From Roseateles koreensis (GTDB taxonomy: Bacteria; Pseudomonadota; Gammaproteobacteria; Burkholderiales; Burkholderiaceae_C): a stretch of DNA of 64,000 nucleotides. Made by a program: the position numbers and the translations under genes. The notes beneath the pieces are model-generated. The model saw only the letters and a program-made list of their open reading frames with translations, made no database searches and was not told where the DNA came from. Within the stretch, counting starts at the first letter, position 1; every line of letters begins with the position of its first letter. The DNA lies in assembly GCF_028595305.1 (NCBI RefSeq), contig NZ_JAQQXS010000001.1:1-64000 (forward strand). The letters are read 5' to 3'. Shown here piece by piece: positions 16,482 to 24,078 of this stretch.

Positions 16482-18053
16482 TCAAGGATTGAGGAGTACA
16501 CCCGGGCGGCTGGGCAGCGCCATGCGCACCTCGAAGCCCCCTTGCGGGTGGTTGCGAAAGCGCAGCGTGCCACCGTGGTCGGCCACGATGTCGCGCACGA
16601 TGGACAAGCCCAGACCGAGGCCGTCATTGCGCACTTTGGCGCCGTGCGCCAGGCGTGTGTAGGGCTGGCCCAGCTTGGCCAGGGCGTTCTCGGGCACGCC
16701 CGGCCCGTGGTCGCGCACCGTGAGCAAGACATGACCCTCATCGGGGCTGCCTGCCGCACCTTCATGCATGGTCAGCTCGGCCTGGGTTTTTTCGGCATCG
16801 CCGCCGTAGAACATGGCGTTGTCAATCAGGTTGCCCAAGGCGCGCTTCAAGGCCAGGGGTTTGCCGAAGACGGTCAGGGGCTGGTCCATCAACTCGATGT
16901 GCTGGCCGGCCATGCGGGCGTCGCGCACCATTTTCTGCAGCACGAGGTCGATGCGCACGGGCACGCGGTTCTCGTGAATGTCGGTGTCCTTGACGATTTG
17001 CAGAGCCGTTTTCACCATCATGTCCAACTCGTCGAGATCTTCGTGGAACTCGTCTTGCACGGCTGGGTCATCCAGCAATTCGCTGCGCAGGCGCAGGCGC
17101 GTGATGGGCGTGCGCAGATCGTGCGAGATGGAGGCAAACAGGCGCTCCCGGTCGCTCAGGTAGCGGCGGATGCGCTCTTGCATCTCGTTGAAGGCCTGGA
17201 TCGCCCGCCGCACTTCCGACGTACCGCTCACCTTCAGCGGCTTGGGTGTGGCCTTGTGACCCATGCGGGCTGCTGCGCGACTTAAGCCCAACAAAGGCCG
17301 GGTGAGCGCGCGGGCGGCGAACAGCGTCATCAGCAAGGCCAGGCCGAGGGTTATCAATTGCGGCGCCATGCGCTGCCACGTGAAGAACTGCAGCTGTTCA
17401 AGAAAATAGGGGTCGGGCAGGGCGCTGCTGAGGTACAGCCATTGCCCGGGCTCGGTCTCTGCCTGGATCACCAAAAATGGTGCGGGCCGGTCGGCGGCCA
17501 GCAAAGAGGGGTCCACCCAGCTCTCCGGCAGCTCAGAGAGCAGGGCGCCGCTGGGCGCGACCTGCAGGCCCACGGGCGATGCCAGCGTGACGCGCAGGGC
17601 TGTGGCTTGGCCCAGTTGCGCCCTCAATTCTTGGAGGACATCGGCTTCCAGCAAACGCGCCAGCGATTGCTCGGGCAAGGGGCGCACGGGCACTTCAGCG
17701 CTGTTGAAGAACACCAAAAAGCGCGTGCCACCCATGGTGCGCAATTGCTCGATCAGCAGTGGGCGATAGGCGCTGGGCAGCTCGCGCAAGGCCCTTACCG
17801 CGCCCAAGGCGCCGCTCGCCACGAAGTGCGCCGCCAGCTCGGTTTGATGCTTGGTGCGCTGCTGAATTTGGTGGTACCAAAGCAGGTTGATCAACAACTG
17901 CACCAAGGCCAGGCCGCCCAGCATCGCCAACACAAAGCGGCCCTGTAAGCTGTCGAACAAAAAAGCGCCGAAGCGGTAGCGCCAGTTGCTGCCCCTCAGC
18001 GAGCCCGAATGCCCGGACTCCGACAACACCTCACGCCGAATGTCAGAGCGCAT
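16482..18053 (-). CDS. Membrane sensor histidine kinase
   Basis: A 523-residue sensor kinase. A first membrane helix (FVLAMLGGLALVQLLINLLW, about residues 40-60), a periplasmic domain of about 160 residues, a second helix (LITLGLALLMTLFAARAL) and a HAMP domain lead to the kinase core. The phospho-acceptor is H311 in SISHDLRTPITR; N, G1 and G2 boxes appear as NLIDNAMFYGG, DHGPGVP and GLGLGLSIV. ATG 18053 lies inside the end of the response regulator gene (ATGCGCTCTGA), so the two are translationally coupled. With the sugar-binding protein gene upstream it resembles the GltR/GtrS glucose-sensing arrangement of pseudomonads; the ligand is inferred to be a sugar or sugar acid. Confidence 0.9.
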   Translation of the reverse strand: MRSDIRREVLSESGHSGSLRGSNWRYRFGAFLFDSLQGRFVLAMLGGLALVQLLINLLWYHQIQQRTKHQTELAAHFVASGALGAVRALRELPSAYRPLLIEQLRTMGGTRFLVFFNSAEVPVRPLPEQSLARLLEADVLQELRAQLGQATALRVTLASPVGLQVAPSGALLSELPESWVDPSLLAADRPAPFLVIQAETEPGQWLYLSSALPDPYFLEQLQFFTWQRMAPQLITLGLALLMTLFAARALTRPLLGLSRAAARMGHKATPKPLKVSGTSEVRRAIQAFNEMQERIRRYLSDRERLFASISHDLRTPITRLRLRSELLDDPAVQDEFHEDLDELDMMVKTALQIVKDTDIHENRVPVRIDLVLQKMVRDARMAGQHIELMDQPLTVFGKPLALKRALGNLIDNAMFYGGDAEKTQAELTMHEGAAGSPDEGHVLLTVRDHGPGVPENALAKLGQPYTRLAHGAKVRNDGLGLGLSIVRDIVADHGGTLRFRNHPQGGFEVRMALPSRPGVLLNP

Positions 18054-18762
18054 GGCCCGTGCTGACCGTCGTTGAGAACACATAACCCGATCCCCGCACG
18101 GTCTTGATCAAAGCCGGCTGCTTGCCATCATCTTGCAAGCGCTGGCGCAGGCGGCTGACCTGCACGTCCAGCGAGCGGTCCAGCGGCCCGAGGTCGCGGC
18201 CGCGTGTCACCTCCGCCAGGCGGCTGCGGTCAAGCACTTCGCCGGGGTGCTCTACCAGCAGCTTGAGCAGTTGAAAGTCCATGCCAGAGAGTGCTGAGCT
18301 CACCCCATCCGGATCAATCAGGCTGCGCTCCAGGATGTCCAGTACAAAGCCGTTGAAGCGGAAGTAGCGCGGTGTTTGCCCTCGTTCATGGCCGGCCCGG
18401 CGGTGGATGGCCTTGATGCGGGCCAGCAGCTCTCGGGGGTTGAAGGGCTTGCCGATGTAGTCGTCCGCACCCAGCTCCAGGCCGACGATGCGGTCGGTTT
18501 CTTCGGCGCTGGCTGTCAGCATGATGACGGGCACATCGGAGCGGCGGCGCACTGATTGGCACAAGGCAAAGCCCTCAGTGTCGGGCAACATGACGTCGAG
18601 AATGCACAGGCTGATGCTGTCGCGGTTGCGCTCGAACTCCGCCAAAAAACTCGCGCCATCGTGGGCCAGCAAGACTTCGTATTGGTTCTTTTCGAGATAG
18701 GTTTTCAGCAGGGTGCGGATTTTCTGATCGTCGTCCACGATCAGGATCGTGCGGTTGCTCAT
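18043..18762 (-). CDS. OmpR-family response regulator
   Basis: A 239-residue regulator: receiver domain with the acidic pocket D10-D12, phospho-acceptor D56 in LCILDVMLPD, T84-region LTAS and KPF lysine, followed by a winged-helix DNA-binding domain (residues about 135-235; FQLLKLLVEHPGEVLDRSRL, then VRGSGYVF). Its ATG overlaps the stop of the sugar-binding protein gene (ATGA) and its end overlaps the kinase start, making one tightly coupled operon. It probably controls the nearby TonB receptor and permease genes, by analogy with sugar-sensing OmpR regulators such as GltR. Confidence 0.92.
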   Translation of the reverse strand: MSNRTILIVDDDQKIRTLLKTYLEKNQYEVLLAHDGASFLAEFERNRDSISLCILDVMLPDTEGFALCQSVRRRSDVPVIMLTASAEETDRIVGLELGADDYIGKPFNPRELLARIKAIHRRAGHERGQTPRYFRFNGFVLDILERSLIDPDGVSSALSGMDFQLLKLLVEHPGEVLDRSRLAEVTRGRDLGPLDRSLDVQVSRLRQRLQDDGKQPALIKTVRGSGYVFSTTVSTGHAL

Positions 18763-20141
18763 GAGGCAGCTTTCAAAGACTTGGGGCCCAGCGCCCGCAA
18801 CAGGCCTTGCAGCTTGCGCTGTGCGGCGGCGGGGGTCTGGTTGGGGTCCAGCGCAAAGCGGTGGACGGTTTCAATGATGGCGTTCTTGCCCACCTCGCCA
18901 AAAGCCATGCGGTGAACCAAGCTGGGCACACGCGGTGTGTTTGGGTTGGCAAAAAGGCGAAAAGATTGCTGTGCGCAGGGGTCCAGCTCATCCACCGGCA
19001 CGTCGCGCCGAACCGGCACCGACCCCTTGATGCGGTTGTAGCCGAGTTGCAGCGCGGCGCTGCCCAGCAGCTCGGCCATTTTTTCTTGTTCAGCCTGCGC
19101 GCTATTGTTACCGGCGAGCATGGCCAGGGTGTCGATGCTGAAGAGGTGCGCCTGCGCCGTGCCGGGCACCGCCTTGCATTCAAAGTCCCGTCCACCCTCC
19201 AGACCCAGGGTGCCCAGCTCGCCCCGCGCCCAGTCGCCCATGATCAACATGGCGGAGCGGCCCGCCGCAAAGTCGGCCACCAGCTCGGTCCAGGGACGCT
19301 CACCTGGCGTTGTGGACTGCGCCGTGGCGCTGGCCGCACCGGCGCCGAGTGGCAACGGGGCCGTGCCCGCAGCCACCGGCAAGGACAGATTGCGCCACAT
19401 GCGCAGCCGTTTGAAGGCACGCTCCAGGGCCGGGTCGGCAAAGGCCTGCGGGTCACGCTGGACCAGCATGCGGCGGTACAGCGCCGGCCCGGCTTCACCC
19501 AGCAACAAGGCCTCGAACACGGTGGCCACTTGCCAGGGCTCGTCGCTGAATGCCACCGGGGTGAAGCCTGCAGCACGCAGCGCCACGGCGGCACGTTCAA
19601 GCCCCTCCCAGTCGGTGGGGGGCTCGATCTTCAACTGCCTAAAAACAGCTTTGTTGAGATACAGGTTGTTGATACGGTGAATGCCCAAGGGCGCCGCCAC
19701 CACGTGCTCATGCACCGTCAGTTGCGCCATGACTTGCGGGAACATCGTGCGCGACCAGTTGCGCTTCTGGGCCACGCTGTCGAGCTCCAGCAGCAATCCC
19801 ATGTCGGCCCATTCCGTCATCGATTGCCCATTGAGCTGAGCCACCTTGGGCGCCATGCGGCGCAGGATGCGCTCATTCAGCACCTTGATGGCCGCGCTGC
19901 CACCGCCGCCCGCCACCGCGCCGTCCACCCAATGCAGCCCCACCTCGGCCATGCGCGCTGCGACGTGGTTGGCTGCGGCCCGCTCGCTGGCGGAGGTCCA
20001 CCAGTGCAGCACATTGAGATCGCCCGCGCCGTCTGCCGCCACCGGCGTGGGTGCGGCCATTGCAATACCCGGCGTAACACCTGCCAGCAAGCCAACCGAC
20101 GGCAGGGTGGTGACAAGAAATCGAGCAAGCATGCGAATCAT
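18759..20141 (-). CDS. Periplasmic sugar-binding protein (GtsA-like) of a sensor operon
   Basis: A 460-residue extracellular solute-binding protein. A signal peptide ends near TPGIAMA. The mature part begins LNVLHWWTSASERAA, followed by GAVAGGGGSAAIKVLNERIL and VAAPLGIHRINNLYLNK, a pattern close to the glucose/mannose-binding protein GtsA of Pseudomonas. ATG 20141 is chosen because the signal peptide starts there. It is the first gene of an operon with a response regulator and a histidine kinase, but no ABC permease or ATPase gene follows. It may present sugar to the kinase or feed a transporter encoded elsewhere. Confidence 0.87.
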   Translation of the reverse strand: MIRMLARFLVTTLPSVGLLAGVTPGIAMAAPTPVAADGAGDLNVLHWWTSASERAAANHVAARMAEVGLHWVDGAVAGGGGSAAIKVLNERILRRMAPKVAQLNGQSMTEWADMGLLLELDSVAQKRNWSRTMFPQVMAQLTVHEHVVAAPLGIHRINNLYLNKAVFRQLKIEPPTDWEGLERAAVALRAAGFTPVAFSDEPWQVATVFEALLLGEAGPALYRRMLVQRDPQAFADPALERAFKRLRMWRNLSLPVAAGTAPLPLGAGAASATAQSTTPGERPWTELVADFAAGRSAMLIMGDWARGELGTLGLEGGRDFECKAVPGTAQAHLFSIDTLAMLAGNNSAQAEQEKMAELLGSAALQLGYNRIKGSVPVRRDVPVDELDPCAQQSFRLFANPNTPRVPSLVHRMAFGEVGKNAIIETVHRFALDPNQTPAAAQRKLQGLLRALGPKSLKAAS

Positions 20142-20518
20142 CTTGCCCCGGGGCCCGTGCGCACTGGCTGAGTAAATGTTGGACTTTGGTGATGTTGTGT
20201 AAGACACGGGTTTGGGCGGCTACGGCGGTTGTGACGATTTTCGACCGACACAGGCGGCATTGGCGATTGGGACTTTCGCTGCACAAGCCCGCCGAGTTGG
20301 CCGTTCTCCCATGAACAGCGTGTTTGCTGCTTTGGTTAAATAAGGTAACACGACGCCTGCGCACCACACGTTGTTGCATTTCTAGGGGGCTCGGCACGCC
20401 GGTTGATCTCGGGTACGCTGACGCGATAGACACGTTTGAACGTGCCTCGGCACAGGCCCGGATGCGGCAAAGTGAGGCCGCATTGAGCCTGCGCTCGACA
20501 AAGTGCTCCTCGATGTTG
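20142..20518. other. Intergenic region upstream of sugar-binding protein gene
   Basis: This stretch must hold the minus-strand promoter of the sugar-sensor operon. No gene is supported on the plus strand, although a strong plus-strand terminator follows at 20519. A short plus-strand transcript ending there is possible. Confidence 0.4.
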
Positions 20519-20559
20519 ACGAGCCGCCTCACCACCAATGCGAGGCGGCTCGTTTTTTT
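20519..20559 (+). terminator. Strong intrinsic terminator with no obvious gene upstream
   Basis: ACGAGCCGCCTC (20519-20530) pairs perfectly with GAGGCGGCTCGT (20542-20553) and is followed by a run of T. It reads on the plus strand, where the closest upstream plus-strand gene is the permease more than 5 kb away. It therefore ends either a lost gene's transcript or a small RNA. Confidence 0.8.
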
Positions 20560-20569
20560 GGGGAACACG

Positions 20570-20722
20570 ATGGCGGGCGCGGGCTGCTGGCAATACCGGC
20601 CCCGCTCGATTGACGCCCTGCGCCCCTATCTTGCCCAGATTGAGGCCTTCATTCTGGAGAAGGCCGGGATTGCATTTGAGCCTGTCGCTGCTGGCGCTGG
20701 TGGCTTGAAGCTGGTGGCTTAA
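20570..20722 (+). CDS. Small hypothetical ORF or gene remnant (50 aa)
   Basis: A 50-residue frame starting MAGAGCWQYRPRSIDALRPY and continuing LAQIEAFILEKAGIAFEP. GGGGAACACG precedes the ATG. The amino-acid composition looks protein-like, but I recognise no family. It lies just before the toxin-antitoxin pair and after a strong terminator, in a patch of mobile debris, so it may be the tail of a degraded gene. Confidence 0.3.
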   Translation: MAGAGCWQYRPRSIDALRPYLAQIEAFILEKAGIAFEPVAAGAGGLKLVA

Positions 20723-20724
20723 AG

Positions 20725-20740
20725 ATAGCAAAAAGGCTAT
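20725..20740. promoter_or_regulatory. Palindrome upstream of toxin-antitoxin genes
   Basis: ATAGC at 20725-20729 and GCTAT at 20736-20740 form an inverted repeat directly before the toxin start at 20744. Toxin-antitoxin operons of this type are usually autoregulated by the HTH antitoxin binding such a site. The AAAAGG inside also serves as ribosome binding site for the TTG start. Confidence 0.5.
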
Positions 20741-20743
20741 ACT

Positions 20744-21367
20744 TTGAATAATTGGACAGTGACCTTACACCCGCTGGCAGAGCCCGAGCTGCAAGCACTC
20801 CCCGCCGATATGCGCGCCCGCTTTGTGCATATCGCAGAGCTGCTTGAAGGCTTTGGCTCGCAGCATGTCGGCCTGCCGCATATCCGCCCGCTGGAAGGCA
20901 AGCTTTGGGAGATGCGAATGCAAGGCCGCGACGGCATTGCCCGCGCTTTATATGCCGCTGTTCAAGGCCGCCGCCTGTTGGTGTTGCATGTGTTTGTCAA
21001 AAAGACTCAGGCCCCGCCCCGCCCCGCCCCGCAGTGCATTGGAAATCGCCCGCAAAAGACTGGACGCGAGAACATCATGAAAACGCTCAAGGAACTTAAG
21101 CGCGACCTGCTGGCCGACCCCGCCACCCGCAGCGAGTACGAGGCACAGGCCGACGAGTTCGACATGGCCCGCGAACTGATTGCCGCCCGTGCCCGCGCTG
21201 GCTTGACTCAAAGCGATGTGGCCGAGTTGATGGGAACCACGCAGAGCGTGATTGCCCGCCTGGAGGGTGGCAAGCGGGTGCCGTCTCTGCGTACCGTGCA
21301 ACGCTACGCACAAGCCCTTGGGGCGCGTGTTGTGGTGCGGATTGAGCCGGTGCCGGTGGCTTTATGA
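20744..21367 (+). CDS. HigB-like toxin fused in frame to its HigA-like antitoxin
   Basis: One 207-codon frame contains both partners of a type II toxin-antitoxin system. Residues 1-89 are a Gp49/HigB-like (RelE-fold) mRNA interferase: VTLHPLAEPELQALPADMRA, then LWEMRMQGRDGIARALY and VLHVFVKKTQ. Residues 112-207 are the XRE antitoxin. The usual toxin tail (SALEIARKRLDARTS, stop) is present but in another frame, read from 21033 to the TGA at 21080, which overlaps the antitoxin ATG as ATGA. Four GCCCC units at 21011-21030 separate the two frames; with two units the classical toxin end would be restored. The start is TTG 20744 with AAAAGG upstream. The toxin is probably altered or inactive. Confidence 0.8.
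   Translation: MNNWTVTLHPLAEPELQALPADMRARFVHIAELLEGFGSQHVGLPHIRPLEGKLWEMRMQGRDGIARALYAAVQGRRLLVLHVFVKKTQAPPRPAPQCIGNRPQKTGRENIMKTLKELKRDLLADPATRSEYEAQADEFDMARELIAARARAGLTQSDVAELMGTTQSVIARLEGGKRVPSLRTVQRYAQALGARVVVRIEPVPVAL
21011..21030. repeat. Pentanucleotide repeat (GCCCC)4 inside the toxin gene
   Basis: Four perfect copies of GCCCC lie at the codon for the toxin's C-terminal tail. Because the unit is 5 bases, each gain or loss shifts the reading frame. Two or five copies would rejoin KKTQAPPR-like sequence to SALEIARKRLD; the present four copies run the toxin into the antitoxin. Confidence 0.9.
21077..21367 (+). CDS. XRE-family antitoxin (HigA-like)
   Basis: A 96-residue helix-turn-helix antitoxin, which can be made separately from the ATG at 21077 even though it is in frame with the toxin. 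N-terminus MKTLKELKRDLLADPATRSE is typical of antitoxins paired with Gp49-like toxins; the HTH is LTQSDVAELMGTTQSVIARL (about residues 48-67). It should neutralise the toxin and repress the operon through the palindrome at 20725. It is complete and apparently intact. Confidence 0.85.
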   Translation: MKTLKELKRDLLADPATRSEYEAQADEFDMARELIAARARAGLTQSDVAELMGTTQSVIARLEGGKRVPSLRTVQRYAQALGARVVVRIEPVPVAL

Positions 21368-21473
21368 GCGCTTGAATTGTTTTGCCCTGGCCTATCTTTA
21401 GCGGGCGACAAGTCGGAGTCCTTCACCGACTGGCCGGGGTGTCATGGTCCAATTAAATCGGACAGCTCGATGA

Positions 21474-21935
<462 letters not shown>

Positions 21936-22027
21936 CCGCCACTAGCGCCGGCACCCAAAACAACGTCAAGCAGCTTGAGCAACCCGAGCGCGAGCTAGTT
22001 GTGCAGATCAGTCCCGACTGTTTCGGC

Positions 22028-22450
22028 ATGTCCGCGTACCAAGGTTCACGCGCCCAGCTCGAGGCCGAGGGAGTAATCCCGCCCGGGACCAAATGGCCGG
22101 AAGGTAAGACAGCCGTTGCATGGACGGCAGGCAAGTTAGGGTTCCGCTTGCGCCGCGCCCGACCGGATGGCATGAAAGGCCCAATGAGGGATTGGCTAAA
22201 GGGGGACTGGTGGGACTTGAGTTGGAACCGGACGGACTTGCCTGACCATATGGCTCGACCCATCTTGAAGAAGCAAGCCGAACTGGCCGCAGCGTTGCGC
22301 AGCCAATCCCCCGCAGCAATGCGCGAGCGGGGGGCGCTTTGGCTGCGCTATGGGAAGTCTTGCGAAGATGAGGCGTTCCAGGCGTTCAAAGCTTTGGTTC
22401 CTGGCCTGATTCCGCCGAGGCGCGGCAGGAAGGCAGCGCCAGCAGGCTAA
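22028..22450 (+). CDS. Phage/element-associated hypothetical protein (140 aa)
   Basis: A 140-residue basic protein with many Trp and Arg residues (MSAYQGSRAQLEAEGVIPPG, WWDLSWNRTDLPD, then FQAFKALVPGLIPPRRGRK). I recall similar proteins in phages and genomic islands, but no function is known to me. The frame runs unbroken from the IS3 orfB remnant; ATG 22028 is chosen because the preceding residues resemble neither part. A hairpin with T-rich tail at 22473-22496 follows. It is probably a relic of a prophage or island. Confidence 0.65.
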   Translation: MSAYQGSRAQLEAEGVIPPGTKWPEGKTAVAWTAGKLGFRLRRARPDGMKGPMRDWLKGDWWDLSWNRTDLPDHMARPILKKQAELAAALRSQSPAAMRERGALWLRYGKSCEDEAFQAFKALVPGLIPPRRGRKAAPAG

Positions 22451-22472
22451 AGCCAAGCGAGAGAACACCCGG

Positions 22473-22496
22473 GCCCGCCACTGCGCGGGCTTTGTT
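22473..22496 (+). terminator. Probable terminator after the 140-aa gene
   Basis: GCCCGC (22473-22478) pairs with GCGGGC (22485-22490), followed by TTTGTT. The stem is short, so the call is moderate. Confidence 0.5.
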
Positions 22497-22570
22497 GCTT
22501 GTGGCAGGCAACCTAAGTTTGCAAAGTACGCAAGTGCGCGAAGGCTGGCGCTACTTCCAAGCTCACCACT

Positions 22571-22612
22571 GCAACAGCGGTGCAACAAGCAGCAACAGCG
22601 GCGCAACAAGCA
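22571..22612. repeat. 21-bp tandem duplication
   Basis: Two adjacent 21-bp copies, GCAACAGCGGTGCAACAAGC(A) at 22571-22591 and the same with C for T at 22592-22612. It lies in the otherwise gene-free stretch 22497-22808 between the mobile debris and tRNA-Thr, where I see no gene. Confidence 0.8.
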
Positions 22613-22672
22613 ATGGGACTTGCCGTGAAGGAAATCTAGACCCTTCCGCCTGAATACTCCGTGCGTTGCTGG

Positions 22673-22694
22673 TCACTTGGGAATTCCCAAGTGA
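22673..22694. repeat. 22-bp perfect palindrome
   Basis: The sequence centred on GAATTC (CACTTGGGAATTCCCAAGTG plus one matching base each side) is a perfect palindrome with no loop, which favours a DNA-binding dimer site over an RNA hairpin. No gene lies within 150 bases on either side except tRNA-Thr downstream. Confidence 0.7.
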
Positions 22695-22808
22695 GAGTGA
22701 TTCGGTCACATCAAAACCTAAAGCCGCTGGGGCCAGAAGCCAAGTTCTGCTGGCTGGATTTAGAAAATGCTCTTACATCCGCCGTTACATCGTGCCCAGA
22801 AACAACAA

Positions 22809-22831
22809 AGCCCAGCCGGGGAGGCTGGGCT
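22809..22831 (-). terminator. Terminator of tRNA-Thr
   Basis: AGCCCAGCC / GGCTGGGCT form a 9-bp stem with a 5-base loop; on the minus strand a T-rich tract (TTTGTTGTTT) follows. It lies 17 bases downstream of the tRNA-Thr 3' end. Confidence 0.8.
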
Positions 22832-22847
22832 AAGTGCTTGTTTTTAT

Positions 22848-22923
22848 TGGTGCCGGAGAGATGAATCGAACACCCGACCTTCTCATTACGAATGAGCTGC
22901 TCTACCGACTGAGCTACACCGGC
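22848..22923 (-). tRNA. tRNA-Thr(CGT)
   Basis: On the minus strand the sequence begins GCCGGTGTAGCTCAGTCGGT and ends CTCTCCGGCACCA. The acceptor stem GCCGGTG/.. pairs with the 3' end, the D-arm is AGCTC..GAGC, the anticodon loop is TTCGTAA (anticodon CGT, threonine), and the T-loop is GTTCGATTC. CCA is encoded. Length 76. It lies downstream of fbp on the same strand. Confidence 0.95.
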
Positions 22924-22961
22924 ATCAAGCCTATGATTATAGCAAGGATTTTTGACGCAAT

Positions 22962-23984
22962 TCAAGCGCCTTGTTGTTCTGCCTCGAGGTGATAGCGGGT
23001 GATTTGTGCCACTTCGTTTTTCGAGCCCAACACGACGGCCACGCGTTGGTGGAGTTGGGTGGGTTGCAGGTCCATGATGCGCTGGCGTGCGTTGGTGGCT
23101 GCGCCACCGGCTTGCTCGACCAGGAAGGCCATGGGGTTGGCTTCATACATCAGGCGCAATTTGCCGGCCTTGTTGGGCTCGCGCTTGTCCCAGGGGTACA
23201 TGAAGACACCGCCGCGGGTCAGGATGCGGTGCACGTCGGCCACCATGGAGGCAATCCAGCGCATATTGAAGTCTTTGCCGCGCACGCCGGTGCTGCCTTC
23301 CAGGCATTCGTCGACGTAGCGCTTCATGGGGGTGTCCCAGTGCCGCATGTTCGACATATTGATGGCGAACTCTTTGGTGTCTTCGGGGATTTGAACCTGG
23401 TCTTCGGTCAGCACGAAGGAGCCTTGTTCGCGGTCAAGCGTGAACATCACCACGCCATCGCCCACGGTGAGCACCAGGGTAGTTTGCGGGCCGTACACGC
23501 AGTAGCCTGCGGCAGCTTGGCTGGAGCCGGGTTGCAGAAAATCGCTTTCGCTGACGCCGGCGGAGCCTTCGGGCTTTTTGAGCACCGAGAAAATGGTGCC
23601 GATGCTGACGTTCACGTCGATGTTGGATGAGCCGTCCAACGGGTCGAACATCAGCAGGTATTCACCCTGAGGATAACGGTTAGGCACAACGTAGATGCCC
23701 TCCATTTCTTCAGAGGCCATGGCGGCAAGATGGCCGCCCCATTCGTTGGCTTCGATCAGCACCTCGTTGGCGATGATGTCCAACTTCTTTTGAACCTCGC
23801 CTTGGACGTTTTCGCTGCCCGCGCTGCCCAGGATTTCACCCAGGGCGCCCTTGTTGACGCTGATGGCGATGCGCTTGCAGGCACGCGCCACCACTTCGAT
23901 CAACAGGCGGAGTTCCTGAGGAATGTGGCCATGTTCGCGTTGCTGTTCGATCAGATACTGGGTCAGGCTGATGCGTCGGGTCAT
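22962..23984 (-). CDS. fbp: Fructose-1,6-bisphosphatase, class 1
   Basis: A 340-residue enzyme that removes the 1-phosphate from fructose 1,6-bisphosphate in gluconeogenesis and the Calvin cycle. Family motifs are [20 protein letters not shown] (metal-binding DPLDGSS), ASEEMEG upstream of it, and [20 protein letters not shown] with the substrate-binding residues. The start at 23984 ([15 protein letters not shown]) matches the family; the frame extends upstream but that part is non-coding. It lies 94 bases after pepN on the same strand, possibly one operon. Confidence 0.96.
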   Translation of the reverse strand: MTRRISLTQYLIEQQREHGHIPQELRLLIEVVARACKRIAISVNKGALGEILGSAGSENVQGEVQKKLDIIANEVLIEANEWGGHLAAMASEEMEGIYVVPNRYPQGEYLLMFDPLDGSSNIDVNVSIGTIFSVLKKPEGSAGVSESDFLQPGSSQAAAGYCVYGPQTTLVLTVGDGVVMFTLDREQGSFVLTEDQVQIPEDTKEFAINMSNMRHWDTPMKRYVDECLEGSTGVRGKDFNMRWIASMVADVHRILTRGGVFMYPWDKREPNKAGKLRLMYEANPMAFLVEQAGGAATNARQRIMDLQPTQLHQRVAVVLGSKNEVAQITRYHLEAEQQGA

Positions 23985-24078
23985 GATGCTGCTTGCTTGG
24001 TTTTGAAGAGGGTGGAGCCGGCGGCGCCCCTCGGCCAGACTGCTGTGGCGATCGGTCGAGGGGAGGGCGTCCGGACGA

